From Vibrio sp. HI00D65 (GTDB lineage: Bacteria; Pseudomonadota; Gammaproteobacteria; Enterobacterales; Vibrionaceae), in NCBI RefSeq assembly GCF_001635455.1, contig NZ_LWEH01000235.1, positions 1 through 60,801 on the forward strand: 60,801 nt of DNA, given 5' to 3'. Positions 48,151-57,422 of the stretch are shown one piece after another. The position numbers and the translations under genes were made by a program. The notes under the pieces were generated by a model. It had not been told where the DNA came from and did no database searches. It saw nothing but the letters and a program-made list of their open reading frames with translations. The stretch's first letter is position 1. Every line of letters starts with the position of its first letter.

Positions 48151-49493
48151 AGTTTGAATCAGTAAGGTCTACTGCGCTAAGCCTGTTCAATAAGCACGCT
48201 TGGTTGGCAATCTCTTTTGCGGGCATACACCAGCTATCTATCGCAATCTCTGTTTACGCATCCGTTCAAATCATCTACGAAGTCAACAGTGTTGGCTTCG
48301 ACAGCGTTGATTTCAAACTTTGGGCAGTTGTTTACTTGACGTGTATGTTGCTGCCTTACTGTGTGTCATATTTCAGTGACATATCTCGGGAGGCGTGGTT
48401 ATGCTCTGCACTGGATGACTTTTGGTCTGCTGCCACAAGGATCTACGGTTCGTGTACCAACAAAACCGACACCGATAACATCAAAGGTATTCTGGTCTCT
48501 CAAGGTAAAGAGACCATCATTAGCTTTATTGGTTATTCATTTCATTCTATCTCTGCACTACTAAATTTCAGCTTGAGCTTGTTAGTGATTAGCGTGGTTT
48601 TAGATTTTCGGTTTGCTCTTTCAATCCTGATCAGCGCGCTCTTTATTGCTGCCTACAAGGTCTACATATCCAAAAGAATGCAGTGGCTATCGGAGACTCG
48701 AAATACTCAAGGCTCAATCCTTACCAAGAAATTATCGGCCATCCATGAAAACTATCATCATGGCTCGTCTATTAATCGTGACAGTTTTCAGAGTGATACA
48801 CGTCTGAGAACCGAGGGGTATCTTTCATCTCGAATGAAAGAGGCTCGCTGTAAATACGCTGCGATGCTGGTCACTTCTTTATTCTCGCTCTTACCCACCA
48901 CTTCTTTGGTCGTGCTTTTGCTGTTTTCAGCTCAAATAGATGCAGCGATTAAACTAGGGATTGTGGTAAACCTGACTCGTATCTACCATCTGCTTGCTTC
49001 GGCAAACGAATTAGTATCGATAATTATCCTGCTACCTAATATAAAAGGGCAGCTTAGGCTACTCACAAAATTTAATGACATTAAAGCACCATTTAAAATA
49101 GATACGCATACTATTGAACTCAGAGATAATCAAACCAATAAACCAGTGAGTACAAATGAGCTTCAGAGCTATCGTAACGGCTATCTATCTGTTATTGGTT
49201 CGAACGGTTCTGGAAAAACCACTTACCTTAAAGACTATCAACGAAGTTCCGGTGCTCTGTATTTCAATCCCTCGTACCGCGTATGTTGGCCTTGGGAGTC
49301 GGAGCTAAATAAAGAGGATATTTCCGACGGAGAGTACACCAAGAAATGCCTAGATTGGTTACTCAACCATACGCAAGAGACGCTATTGCTTGATGAATGG
49401 GACGCCTTTTTGGATAAAAAGAATAAAGCCGAATTGGAAGAGAAGATTGAATCTGACTCAAAGACTCGTTTGATTCTCCAGGTTCGTCAATAA
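48147..49493 (+). CDS. Degenerate ABC half-transporter
   Basis: A 448-residue fusion of an ABC exporter membrane domain (hydrophobic segments between residues 20 and 300) and a short nucleotide-binding domain of about 110 residues. Walker A is GSNGSGKTT (351-359) and Walker B is TLLLDEWD (412-419, D416/E417). The LSGGQ signature is replaced by something like ISDGEYTKK, and the usual switch histidine region reads ILQVRQ. There is no C39 peptidase domain, so it cannot cut a double-glycine leader. As last gene of the operon it probably exports the modified peptide, or protects the producer. Confidence 0.78.
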   Translation: MKFESVRSTALSLFNKHAWLAISFAGIHQLSIAISVYASVQIIYEVNSVGFDSVDFKLWAVVYLTCMLLPYCVSYFSDISREAWLCSALDDFWSAATRIYGSCTNKTDTDNIKGILVSQGKETIISFIGYSFHSISALLNFSLSLLVISVVLDFRFALSILISALFIAAYKVYISKRMQWLSETRNTQGSILTKKLSAIHENYHHGSSINRDSFQSDTRLRTEGYLSSRMKEARCKYAAMLVTSLFSLLPTTSLVVLLLFSAQIDAAIKLGIVVNLTRIYHLLASANELVSIIILLPNIKGQLRLLTKFNDIKAPFKIDTHTIELRDNQTNKPVSTNELQSYRNGYLSVIGSNGSGKTTYLKDYQRSSGALYFNPSYRVCWPWESELNKEDISDGEYTKKCLDWLLNHTQETLLLDEWDAFLDKKNKAELEEKIESDSKTRLILQVRQ

Positions 49494-49698
49494 ATTAAGC
49501 CTCGTAACGGATAACATTAAAGTAGAGCACTTCCAAAAACGGAATTTTAGCTTACCGGCTATAGGCTGATATCGCGTTGACGATGCCGTTTGAGAAGCGC
49601 ATGCTTTTATTTCGAGCAGAGTCGTTCTTGATCGTTTTAATAAGCAAACCGAAAGAAAATGTGCTCTGTGTTACGTGTCTAGTTGAGTGGCGAGTTAG

Positions 49699-49914
49699 AT
49701 GAATAAAGTTGTTATGTTAGTAATGGGGATGCTTTTTACCAGTCGATTGTTCGCCAGTATCGCGCCCCATGTTGAGCAGTTAGAACACGACGCGCCTATC
49801 CTACTCCGCTCTGCGTTGATCGTTTTTGTAGCCGCTTATGTAATTTGGACAGGCGTTAAAAATTTCAAAAAACGCAAAACCTCAACGCTGGAATCAGAGC
49901 AGACTAACAGCTAA
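49699..49914 (+). CDS. Small membrane protein, unknown
   Basis: A 71-residue protein with a signal-like N-terminus (MNKVVMLVMGMLFTSRLFAS) and a second hydrophobic segment (SALIVFVAAYVIWTGV) before a basic, then polar tail. No family recognised. It lies 205 bases after the ABC gene in the same direction; whether it belongs to the RiPP-like operon is not clear. Weak ribosome-binding site. Confidence 0.5.
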   Translation: MNKVVMLVMGMLFTSRLFASIAPHVEQLEHDAPILLRSALIVFVAAYVIWTGVKNFKKRKTSTLESEQTNS

Positions 49915-49942
49915 TACCTTCCGATATATATCGCTGTCTCGG

Positions 49943-51034
49943 TTAGTTGTCTGCAAAATACTCGACCAAAATTTTACGCCACATGCGAGACTCCCGAATT
50001 TGCAACAGAGCGCGGTTAATCTCTTCTTCGAAAGGGTTGTTTTCCGTCATGATAAAACCGTAATTCTGTTTCTCTAGCTGATACGGTAACACCTCTAAAC
50101 CTTCAAATTGGCCACTCATTCTGCCATTCCCAATCATGTATTTAAGCACTACATCGTCGGCTACAATGGCGTCAACTTCTCCTTCTTCTAAAGCGCCCAA
50201 AAGCCTTGGCATATCGACATAGTTCTCATGTCTGATACCAAAGCTAGTCAATAGCAGAGAGGAAGTAGTCGCGACCTTGGCACCTACTTTGACATTCGCT
50301 AGGTCATTAATACCTTTGATCTGAGAAGATCCTTGGCTGAGCGTAAGTTTACTCGCTAACACAGCAGTAATACTGGCAATGAAAAGCATACTGAATACGC
50401 CAATAAACACGGTAGCAATCCGCCCCGTTAAACTCTTAAATTCAAAGTAATTAAATGGACCTCGAGTAATGAAAAGTAAACCGAGAATAAAACTCTCTAG
50501 CCAGCGTCCAGTTCGGCTTTTCATCGAATAGAGCTTCTGGTTTTCACCGTGTTCGAGCATATAGAAAAATGCACCGATGACTCCTGCAATAAACACGACC
50601 ACGCCAATGATTAACCACAAAGCTGGGTTGAAGAATATCGAGTGTAAAGTTTCAATATAGCCTTTCTCTTTCACTGCGATAGCAAGGTGAGTTTCGTAAA
50701 ACGAATGGGAAAAATCAGCAAAAATCTCTCGCTCTGGAGTGATTGAAATACAGGACACTCCTATGTCTATCTGTTCTGATTCGATGGCATTGAGCAACTC
50801 ATCGAGTGGACGGTTTTCTATCGTAAACTCAACATCCATATCTTTGGCGATCTTTTCCCACAGCTCAATACTGAGGCCATCCCACTCATTATTCATCGAA
50901 CCAATAACAAAAGGAGGACAAGGGTAAACTCCAACTTTAAGTGGTGCTGATGAAGTCATTGAGCTAAAGAAAGGGAGAAGTAAGAGCGAGAAAACGGCAC
51001 AAAATCTAAGTGCCAATTTGAAGAAATTTTGCAT
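49943..51034 (-). CDS. Glutamate-receptor-like ligand-gated channel (GluR0 type)
   Basis: A 362-residue protein: signal peptide, a type 3 solute-binding domain split in two (APLKVGVYPCPPFVIG…IDIGVSCISITPERE and VKVGAKVATTSS…VDAIVADDVVL), and between them two membrane segments with a pore loop (LWLIIGVVVFIAGVIGAFFYMLE; ILGLLFITRGPFNYFEF; ATVFIGVFSMLFIASITAVLASKL). The order S1-pore-S2 is that of prokaryotic ionotropic glutamate receptors. The potassium filter TVGYGD is not present; ITRGPFN stands there. ATG 51034 has a GGAGGG ribosome-binding site. Confidence 0.82.
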   Translation of the reverse strand: MQNFFKLALRFCAVFSLLLLPFFSSMTSSAPLKVGVYPCPPFVIGSMNNEWDGLSIELWEKIAKDMDVEFTIENRPLDELLNAIESEQIDIGVSCISITPEREIFADFSHSFYETHLAIAVKEKGYIETLHSIFFNPALWLIIGVVVFIAGVIGAFFYMLEHGENQKLYSMKSRTGRWLESFILGLLFITRGPFNYFEFKSLTGRIATVFIGVFSMLFIASITAVLASKLTLSQGSSQIKGINDLANVKVGAKVATTSSLLLTSFGIRHENYVDMPRLLGALEEGEVDAIVADDVVLKYMIGNGRMSGQFEGLEVLPYQLEKQNYGFIMTENNPFEEEINRALLQIRESRMWRKILVEYFADN

Positions 51035-51283
51035 CAGCAGCCCTCCAGAATGGACAGCAATGAATTGAATCGAGTGCAAAGGTTCGCTTAACGAACACAC
51101 CTTAGAATCTTCAGAAGTGAAAAAGAGTTTATGATGAATTCAATGCTGCCCTAGCATTTATAGTTGCTACTTTAACTATAGAGAACCCTATTTATTCTGC
51201 AAAACATTGGAGCTCGCCCTAATACACAAACTGATTTTGTATCGATGATCCTTTCAGACCGCTAAGATAGAAGAAACACTAGC

Positions 51284-52573
51284 CTAGGGCACTTCAAAAC
51301 GTGCACTTACCGCTAGGTGGTCAGATAAATCCCAGACACCCCACATGTCATCGTCAAAATTGCGTAACACTTCAATTTTGCTGGAACTCGCCATCACGCT
51401 GCCATTATTCGAATACAACAAATAATCCAAACGTTCTTGGGCTGATTCATCACTGCCGGATAGGTTTTGGTTCACAAGCGGATCGTAACTATAGGTCAAT
51501 GAACCATTTAAAGGCGGCTCTTGCAAATCCAATACTCTAAGCATTTGAGTAAAATCGAGCGGAAACTTGTGCTTGGCGATATTGAAGTCACCACCGAAGA
51601 TAACAGGTTCATTGTCCGGTAAATCTAACTGCTCCACAAAGGCTAAGATTTCACCGACTTGCAGCATTCTTATATTCCGATGTTCGCGAGAATTCCAAGA
51701 CCCTAGATGCAGGTTAAACAAGTGATATGGGCGACTATCTTTTATTATCTTGGTGTAGAGCACCCCTTTATCTGCCGCGCAATCGGTCCCCCGACAGTTA
51801 TCAAAGACATGTTGTGCCTGTTCAACAATGGGATATTTACTATAAGTAATAACACCACCATCGTAGGTATTACTGCCACCACCATCGAGTTTATCACTAA
51901 CGTACTGAAAGTGGCGCTGCATGTCCGCATTTAAACGTAGCTCATTTTCTCGCCTGAACACCTCCTGCATAAAAACCACGTCGTTGTTCTTAACCGCTTC
52001 AGCAATCCGTATATCCCTATTATCCATATACTGCCCAACATGAGGGAGCAGCCATACATTATAGGTAATTATATTTATACTATTGGTATTAGAAGGTTCA
52101 TCTGGGATATCCTCATCTACAACAAATGTTATATCGTCATAACCTCCTGTGTAGCTAGCCTTGTAGTAATACTGGTAACTGCCTTTAAAACTGGCGTGAA
52201 CCGTTCGATCGCTTTCAAACTCCCCCATATGTGTCGTCTCCGGGTCAACTAGCGAAAAAGACATGTCAGATCCCCATACAGTTCCTTTTAGCCTAACGAC
52301 TGGAGTAAGGTATTCGTAGCCTAGGAATATAAAAAAGTAATAGTCTTTGCCTGATTCTATCCCACTATATCGACTCAGGTTAGCAACCTCAGCATAGCTA
52401 TAAGGCCTAATGTGGTTAACGTCGGTTGAGGTCATAATTTGCTCATTTCCCGATATAATTAAGCTAAGATCCTCACTAGTGTTGTTCAAAATACGTATGT
52501 TCGTTTCTGCTAGGATAACGCTACAGAAAAACAACAAACATACTGATGTCGCAGTTATCAATTTGGTGGTCAT
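51284..52573 (-). CDS. Secreted sphingomyelinase-like phosphodiesterase
   Basis: A 429-residue protein with a signal peptide (ending VILAE), a ~140-residue N-terminal beta-rich region, and an endonuclease/exonuclease/phosphatase domain from about residue 168: NIITYNVWLLP, DVVFMQEVFRREN, VIFGGDFNIAKHKF and DLSDHLAVSARFEV supply the Mg2+ ligands and catalytic His residues. This is the bacterial neutral sphingomyelinase (beta-toxin) pattern. Likely membrane-damaging or phosphate-scavenging. Confidence 0.82.
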   Translation of the reverse strand: MTTKLITATSVCLLFFCSVILAETNIRILNNTSEDLSLIISGNEQIMTSTDVNHIRPYSYAEVANLSRYSGIESGKDYYFFIFLGYEYLTPVVRLKGTVWGSDMSFSLVDPETTHMGEFESDRTVHASFKGSYQYYYKASYTGGYDDITFVVDEDIPDEPSNTNSINIITYNVWLLPHVGQYMDNRDIRIAEAVKNNDVVFMQEVFRRENELRLNADMQRHFQYVSDKLDGGGSNTYDGGVITYSKYPIVEQAQHVFDNCRGTDCAADKGVLYTKIIKDSRPYHLFNLHLGSWNSREHRNIRMLQVGEILAFVEQLDLPDNEPVIFGGDFNIAKHKFPLDFTQMLRVLDLQEPPLNGSLTYSYDPLVNQNLSGSDESAQERLDYLLYSNNGSVMASSSKIEVLRNFDDDMWGVWDLSDHLAVSARFEVP

Positions 52574-52777
52574 AACTTCAGGCTACTCTTTTATGTGTCG
52601 TACTCCAAAAATTATCAGACTCTAGTTTAATATTGAACACAAAAAGAGATAACGATTACATTTAGTAATTTAATGAGTTTGAGTATGGTAGGCTCATAAT
52701 AAATGACCGAAACTTGCTGTACATTATTACGAGTGAATTAATGATTGACACAAATTTGATGTGAACAGCACCACCAA

Positions 52778-52797
52778 TTGTTATAATATAACATTAA
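52778..52797. promoter_or_regulatory. Zur box upstream of zevAB-like genes
   Basis: Contains GTTATAATATAAC at 52780-52792, the classic palindromic Zur core, 26 bases before the start of the DUF1007 gene. Confidence 0.82.
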
Positions 52798-52818
52798 GTC
52801 AATTAACTATTATGCCCC

Positions 52819-53541
52819 ATGAAACAGCTATTTATTCTAACCAAGGTACTCAGCTGCCTCTCTTCACGATATCTAAATCGTTTCTCAATACGATCATGCT
52901 CTGTTAAGCCTTTACCACTTTGGTTAGCAATACTGACTTTTGCTCCTAATCTACAAGCACATCCCCACTCTTGGATCGAAATGAAAACTCACATTGAGGG
53001 CGAGAATGGCGTTATCACCGGATTCTCAATGGAATGGTCTTTTGACGCCATGACCTCGATGTACATGCTGGATGGTGAAGAGGTCTCTCCGGAGAAAGAA
53101 GAAGAGACATTCAAGAACCTAGCGGCTTCAGTGATTAAAAACATGATGTACGAGCATTACTTCACCTACTTCTACGATGGTGAAGAGCCGATAAAATATC
53201 AGGTTGCTGAACATGCGAAGTTCAAGCGCGATAAATCCAAAATGGTACTGACATTCGATCTGCCTCTTTCAAAACCTAAGCCTGTAACACGTGATTCGCT
53301 ACGTATGCTGATTTTTGATCCAAGTTATTTTGTCGATATGTCGTGGATCGCCAGTGAAGACGTGACGTTATCTCCAGAGCTCGCAAGACAATGTAAGTTA
53401 GAAATTATCGAGCCGAACCCAACACCTGAGCAAATGAGTTATGCGATGTCGTTACCTGCCGATGCCGATCCAGACAACACATTAGGTCAGCTGTTCACTC
53501 AGTCGGTCGAACTTCATTGTGCCACGGTTCCTGGAGCTTAA
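52819..53541 (+). CDS. zevA: ZevA-like periplasmic zinc uptake protein (DUF1007)
   Basis: A 240-residue DUF1007 protein. After an N-terminal hydrophobic signal (PLWLAILTFAPNLQA) the mature part opens HPHSWIEM, the family hallmark. Haemophilus ZevA with ZevB supports zinc uptake in poor media. The Zur box just upstream and the NicO-type partner downstream support the same role. The signal peptide is preceded by about 30 extra residues, so the true start may lie further in. Confidence 0.78.
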   Translation: MKQLFILTKVLSCLSSRYLNRFSIRSCSVKPLPLWLAILTFAPNLQAHPHSWIEMKTHIEGENGVITGFSMEWSFDAMTSMYMLDGEEVSPEKEEETFKNLAASVIKNMMYEHYFTYFYDGEEPIKYQVAEHAKFKRDKSKMVLTFDLPLSKPKPVTRDSLRMLIFDPSYFVDMSWIASEDVTLSPELARQCKLEIIEPNPTPEQMSYAMSLPADADPDNTLGQLFTQSVELHCATVPGA

Positions 53542-53644
53542 CCAAGGCGGTTTATTTTTACGATTAGGCGTTTCGACAGTTAAGCGTCTGAGCATTTAGT
53601 CTCTCGAACCATCGAGAAAACGATTTCTAATAAAGGTGCTTTAA

Positions 53645-54742
53645 ATGAAGAAAAATCAATTAGAAACAAAGTACTACCTTATGGGCGTCACAGCCTTAGT
53701 ACTTGTTGCAATCGGTGCATACCAGCTGTGGGTTATGTGGCCATCACTAGTCATATCCAGCATTCAATGGCAAAGAGAAGTTAATTCAGAGCTTGCTGAT
53801 CTGCTATACGAGGCAAAGTCTAACCCTTGGGGAGCGGGCAGCTACCTTATCGGGTTCAGCTTTATCTACGGCATGCTGCACTCACTCGGTCCGGGACACG
53901 GCAAGGTCATCGTTTCGACCTACTTAGCCACTCACCCAACAAAAGCAAAAACCAGCTTAGTTCTGACTGTCATCTCTGCGTTTTTACAGGCATTGGTCGC
54001 GATCCTATTAGTAAGCGTCTTGCTATGGGGCTTTAGCGCCTCTATGCGAATGGTGAACGACAAAGCAAACATGTTTGTCTCATTGAGTTTCGCGTTAGTC
54101 GCGGTAGTAGGAACATTGATCTGTTGGAAGGCTCTTAAAAACATCTACACCACATTACATAAGCCAAAATTGAAAGTGAAAATGATCACCACATTAGCTG
54201 CCGATACGTCTTCGCCAATTTCAGTCCAATCACCAATGGCGCTCCGCTCATCAGTACCTGCTGGCTCAATGATGTTGACCCCGTCAAACGCATTACAACC
54301 TGCAGAACACGCGCACGCAGATCATTCTCATGCCGACTGTGGATGCGGCCACCAGCATGTTGCCGATGCACACGCGATAAACAAAGCTTCAACACTGCGT
54401 GAATATGCGGGAATCATCGTTACTATTGGCGTAAGGCCATGTACAGGTGCAATTATGGTTCTGCTTTTCGCAAACATGGTTGGCTTATATTGGATGGGTG
54501 TTGTCAGTGCCTTTGCGATGGCGATTGGTACCGCGTTCACAACGTCAACGATTGCCATCATGACACTAACTGGCAAGAATTTGGTAAAACGCTATTTGAT
54601 TGCAGGAAATAAGAAAAACAGTGCGTCACTCAAAGCCGCAGGTCACTACTTACAACTGTCTGGTGGTGTCTTACTTATCTTAATTGGCTTATTGCTAATG
54701 AGTGGGCCAGACAGCGGTATGTCGCCAGTGTTTACTATGTAA
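53645..54742 (+). CDS. zevB: ZevB-like metal permease (NicO family)
   Basis: A 365-residue inner-membrane protein with about six membrane segments. Metal-binding features are HSLGPGHGKVIVSTYLATHP in the first half and a His/Cys-rich loop (AEHAHADHSHADCGCGHQH) before VTIGVRPCTGAIMVLLFA. Related to RcnA/NicO exporters, but ZevB members act with ZevA in zinc uptake. It lies 103 bases after zevA in one operon behind a Zur box. Confidence 0.82.
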   Translation: MKKNQLETKYYLMGVTALVLVAIGAYQLWVMWPSLVISSIQWQREVNSELADLLYEAKSNPWGAGSYLIGFSFIYGMLHSLGPGHGKVIVSTYLATHPTKAKTSLVLTVISAFLQALVAILLVSVLLWGFSASMRMVNDKANMFVSLSFALVAVVGTLICWKALKNIYTTLHKPKLKVKMITTLAADTSSPISVQSPMALRSSVPAGSMMLTPSNALQPAEHAHADHSHADCGCGHQHVADAHAINKASTLREYAGIIVTIGVRPCTGAIMVLLFANMVGLYWMGVVSAFAMAIGTAFTTSTIAIMTLTGKNLVKRYLIAGNKKNSASLKAAGHYLQLSGGVLLILIGLLLMSGPDSGMSPVFTM

Positions 54743-54792
54743 CTATAGGGTCGCTCTAACACGGCTAGAAACTACGTAACACTTCCACAGAC

Positions 54793-54821
54793 AAAAGACC
54801 TCTTAGGCCAGAGGTCTTTTT
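54793..54821 (+). terminator. Terminator after zevB
   Basis: AAAAGACCTCT and AGAGGTCTTTTT arms around TAGGCC, T-rich. Confidence 0.88.
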
Positions 54822-55031
54822 ACTTCGCAGCACAAACACCCTTTAAGTTTATTCAAACGTTGCATCGCTAATAGTATGAATACCGTTTCCAGTATCATCG
54901 ATTTACAAAACAGAGCCAAAATCTTTAAATAAAAGCGGTGAAAAGCGATACAATAACCAAGTTGCTAAATTGCTGCGTGGGACACCTACCCACCGAAAGT
55001 CCATTTACAGAGAACCTTAAAGTAGCCATAC

Positions 55032-55526
55032 ATGTCTAAAGATTCCGGTTTCACCACAGAATACACCCTCGACAAAGCTTTCTTCGCTGAGTGTTATGAT
55101 CAAACGAGCGTACCAACTCAATTCCCTAAAGCGTATTTGAAGGCGTTTTTGTTCCTTCTTTTTGGTTGGGTTCTACTTGAATTTGAACTATTACCAAGCG
55201 GCTACGTTGGCTGGTTCTTCATTGTATTGAGTGTCATTGAAGCGTTCAGCGTGTATTGCAAACGAACCTGGTGGTTGTGGCGACAAAGAATCAGCTCTGG
55301 CGCTGGTAGTAAAGTAGTGTTTAAAGGTGACTTAGATGGCGTAATTTACAAAAACTATAAGACCACCAACACAATTAAGTGGAGCCAGATCGACGAGCTT
55401 GAACAGACCGATCTCGGCTTTATCATTCATATTGGGAAGCAGCGCCAATACGTGAGTAAGTCGTGCTTAAGTGACGATGCGATTACTTTCATGGTTGAAC
55501 AACATAAAGCGTCAAAAGCTAACTAA
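55032..55526 (+). CDS. YcxB-like membrane protein
   Basis: A 164-residue protein with two hydrophobic segments (AYLKAFLFLLFGWVLLEFELL and GYVGWFFIVLSVIEAFSVY) and a C-terminal YcxB-like domain (IYKNYKTTNTIKWSQIDELEQTDLGFIIHIGKQRQYVSKSCLSD). Function unknown; single-gene unit. Confidence 0.72.
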   Translation: MSKDSGFTTEYTLDKAFFAECYDQTSVPTQFPKAYLKAFLFLLFGWVLLEFELLPSGYVGWFFIVLSVIEAFSVYCKRTWWLWRQRISSGAGSKVVFKGDLDGVIYKNYKTTNTIKWSQIDELEQTDLGFIIHIGKQRQYVSKSCLSDDAITFMVEQHKASKAN

Positions 55527-55839
55527 CATCAATGTATATTGGCCCCATATTGACAAGGCCATAACATAGCCTATCCTTAAAAGTCAGATACTAAACTCTC
55601 TACTTCAGTAGAGCTCACACGCCTCTCACCATTTAACCAAACCTGATGCTTAAACTTGAACAATCGCTTTATCATAGTGATAAATATCGAACAAAAACCG
55701 ATGTAATTATCAATGATTTTGGCAAAAACTAACTTATACTGACAATACTATGTTGTTCTCCACATAATACTAAAATCACTGATATCTAATTCCATACCCT
55801 ACCAGTTCAATACAAAATGATTACTTAACTAGGTTCTCT
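55527..55839. other. Intergenic region
   Basis: 313 AT-rich bases before the EAL-domain gene. No terminator or regulatory motif recognised. Confidence 0.5.
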
Positions 55840-57360
55840 ATGTTTGCAAATAAAAAAAATAGCCCAACATATCTAGTATGTCTTTCTTTTGTTCCTTGTG
55901 TCTTAGCCCTGACTATTTTGTATCTCTTTTTTGGCCGTTCACTGGATCAGCAAGCAAACCAGAAAGCAACGAGTATTGTTCAAAAGGTAGATGAGATTCT
56001 TGAGTTTGGTAAGGAGACCAACAGGACTGCTTTAAAGCTATTACAAAACTCTAATGGCTGTGAAGATGAGGCCCTAGCTCTCAGACACATAGTAGCAACC
56101 ACACCTTACGTTCGGAGTGCCAATCTAGCGAAAGACAATGTAATCTTCTGCACCTCTATCTGGGGTGAAGGACACTCGACCTACGACCCCATAGCCTTTA
56201 GTTCAGGGCAGTTACTCTTACTCAACGGAAGTAAGGTCGACTATACTAATCCGGTTATCGTAGTGAGGTCAACCTCGGCTGAAAATTCTGCTTTAAGCGG
56301 CGTTGATAGCCTATACTTAAGAGAATTGCTCACGTCACACACCAAGTTGCGGTCATTTATTACAGTAGGTGATAAGTGGCTTAATAGTAAAGAGTTGACC
56401 GTAAAAACAAACCCAGCAGAAAAGCTTATCTCTTGGCATCAAGTGTCATCAGAACAGTTTCCTTATAGCGCACATACAGGTTTCACTTACCCTAGTATGC
56501 TAACGGCATTCTGGACCGAGGATAAACAATACATTGTAGCCATTATACTGCTGCAAACTCTGTTTGCCCTTTATCTTATGTGGCTATCAAGACGTCCCTC
56601 TAATCTGTACCTAGAAATCGAACGAGCAGTGCAAAGAAAAGAGTTTGTCCCATACGCTCAACCGATTGTGAATAGTAAAACTCGTGCAGTACAAGGCATA
56701 GAGATTCTTTTGAGGTGGAAACACCCACTACAAGGTATCGTGAGACCAGATCTTTTCATTCCTAAGGCTGAAATCTCTGGTCTTATTGTACCTATGACAC
56801 ACCAATTGATACGGCTCACTGCTATGCAAATTAAGCCTTTCATAGACAAGCTACCTAATGATTTCCATGTGGGTATAAACATCTCACCCCAGCACTGTTC
56901 AAAAGGCAAATTACTGGAGGCGTGTCAGGAATTTATCGATATTATTGACAGTGACGACGTTACTCTAGTTCTAGAACTCACAGAAAGAGAAGCGCTAAAC
57001 TACTGTGATTTAACCGATGATATTTTCAGAAAGATCAAAGCGCTCGGATGCAAGATAGCAATAGATGATTTTGGTACAGGTCACTCCTCATTGGTTAATT
57101 TACAAAAAGTAGACCTTGACTATTTAAAGATTGACCAAACCTTTGTCCGAGACATTGGCGTTGACACAATCACAGGCCACCTACTTCAACACATGATCAC
57201 CTTATCGCACGATTTATCTCTAGATGTCATCGCTGAAGGCGTCGAAACAGAGCATCAAGCTGATTATTTAAAAGTGCGAGGGGTCAATTATTTGCAGGGC
57301 TTCTTGTTCGCTAAACCGATTCCACTTGAAGAGTTTTTGAAAAACCAAATAAGACGTTGA
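55840..57360 (+). CDS. CSS-motif EAL domain c-di-GMP phosphodiesterase
   Basis: A 506-residue protein: a membrane segment (residues 15-32), a periplasmic CSS-type sensor (conserved Cys in NGCEDEALALRHIVATTPYVRSANL and in VIFCTSIWG), a second segment (YIVAIILLQTLFALYLMWLS), and a complete EAL domain with EILLRWKHP, ELTERE, AIDDFGTGHSSL, YLKIDQTFV, AEGVET and LQGFLFAKP. It should hydrolyse c-di-GMP, with periplasmic redox or disulphide state as the likely input. The second CSS serine position is Thr-Ser (CTS). Confidence 0.92.
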   Translation: MFANKKNSPTYLVCLSFVPCVLALTILYLFFGRSLDQQANQKATSIVQKVDEILEFGKETNRTALKLLQNSNGCEDEALALRHIVATTPYVRSANLAKDNVIFCTSIWGEGHSTYDPIAFSSGQLLLLNGSKVDYTNPVIVVRSTSAENSALSGVDSLYLRELLTSHTKLRSFITVGDKWLNSKELTVKTNPAEKLISWHQVSSEQFPYSAHTGFTYPSMLTAFWTEDKQYIVAIILLQTLFALYLMWLSRRPSNLYLEIERAVQRKEFVPYAQPIVNSKTRAVQGIEILLRWKHPLQGIVRPDLFIPKAEISGLIVPMTHQLIRLTAMQIKPFIDKLPNDFHVGINISPQHCSKGKLLEACQEFIDIIDSDDVTLVLELTEREALNYCDLTDDIFRKIKALGCKIAIDDFGTGHSSLVNLQKVDLDYLKIDQTFVRDIGVDTITGHLLQHMITLSHDLSLDVIAEGVETEHQADYLKVRGVNYLQGFLFAKPIPLEEFLKNQIRR

Positions 57361-57422
57361 GGTTAGGTAAACAAAGCAAGCTAAGAGCACTTGTCTACTG
57401 CTTTCAGCTTCTAAAATATGCA

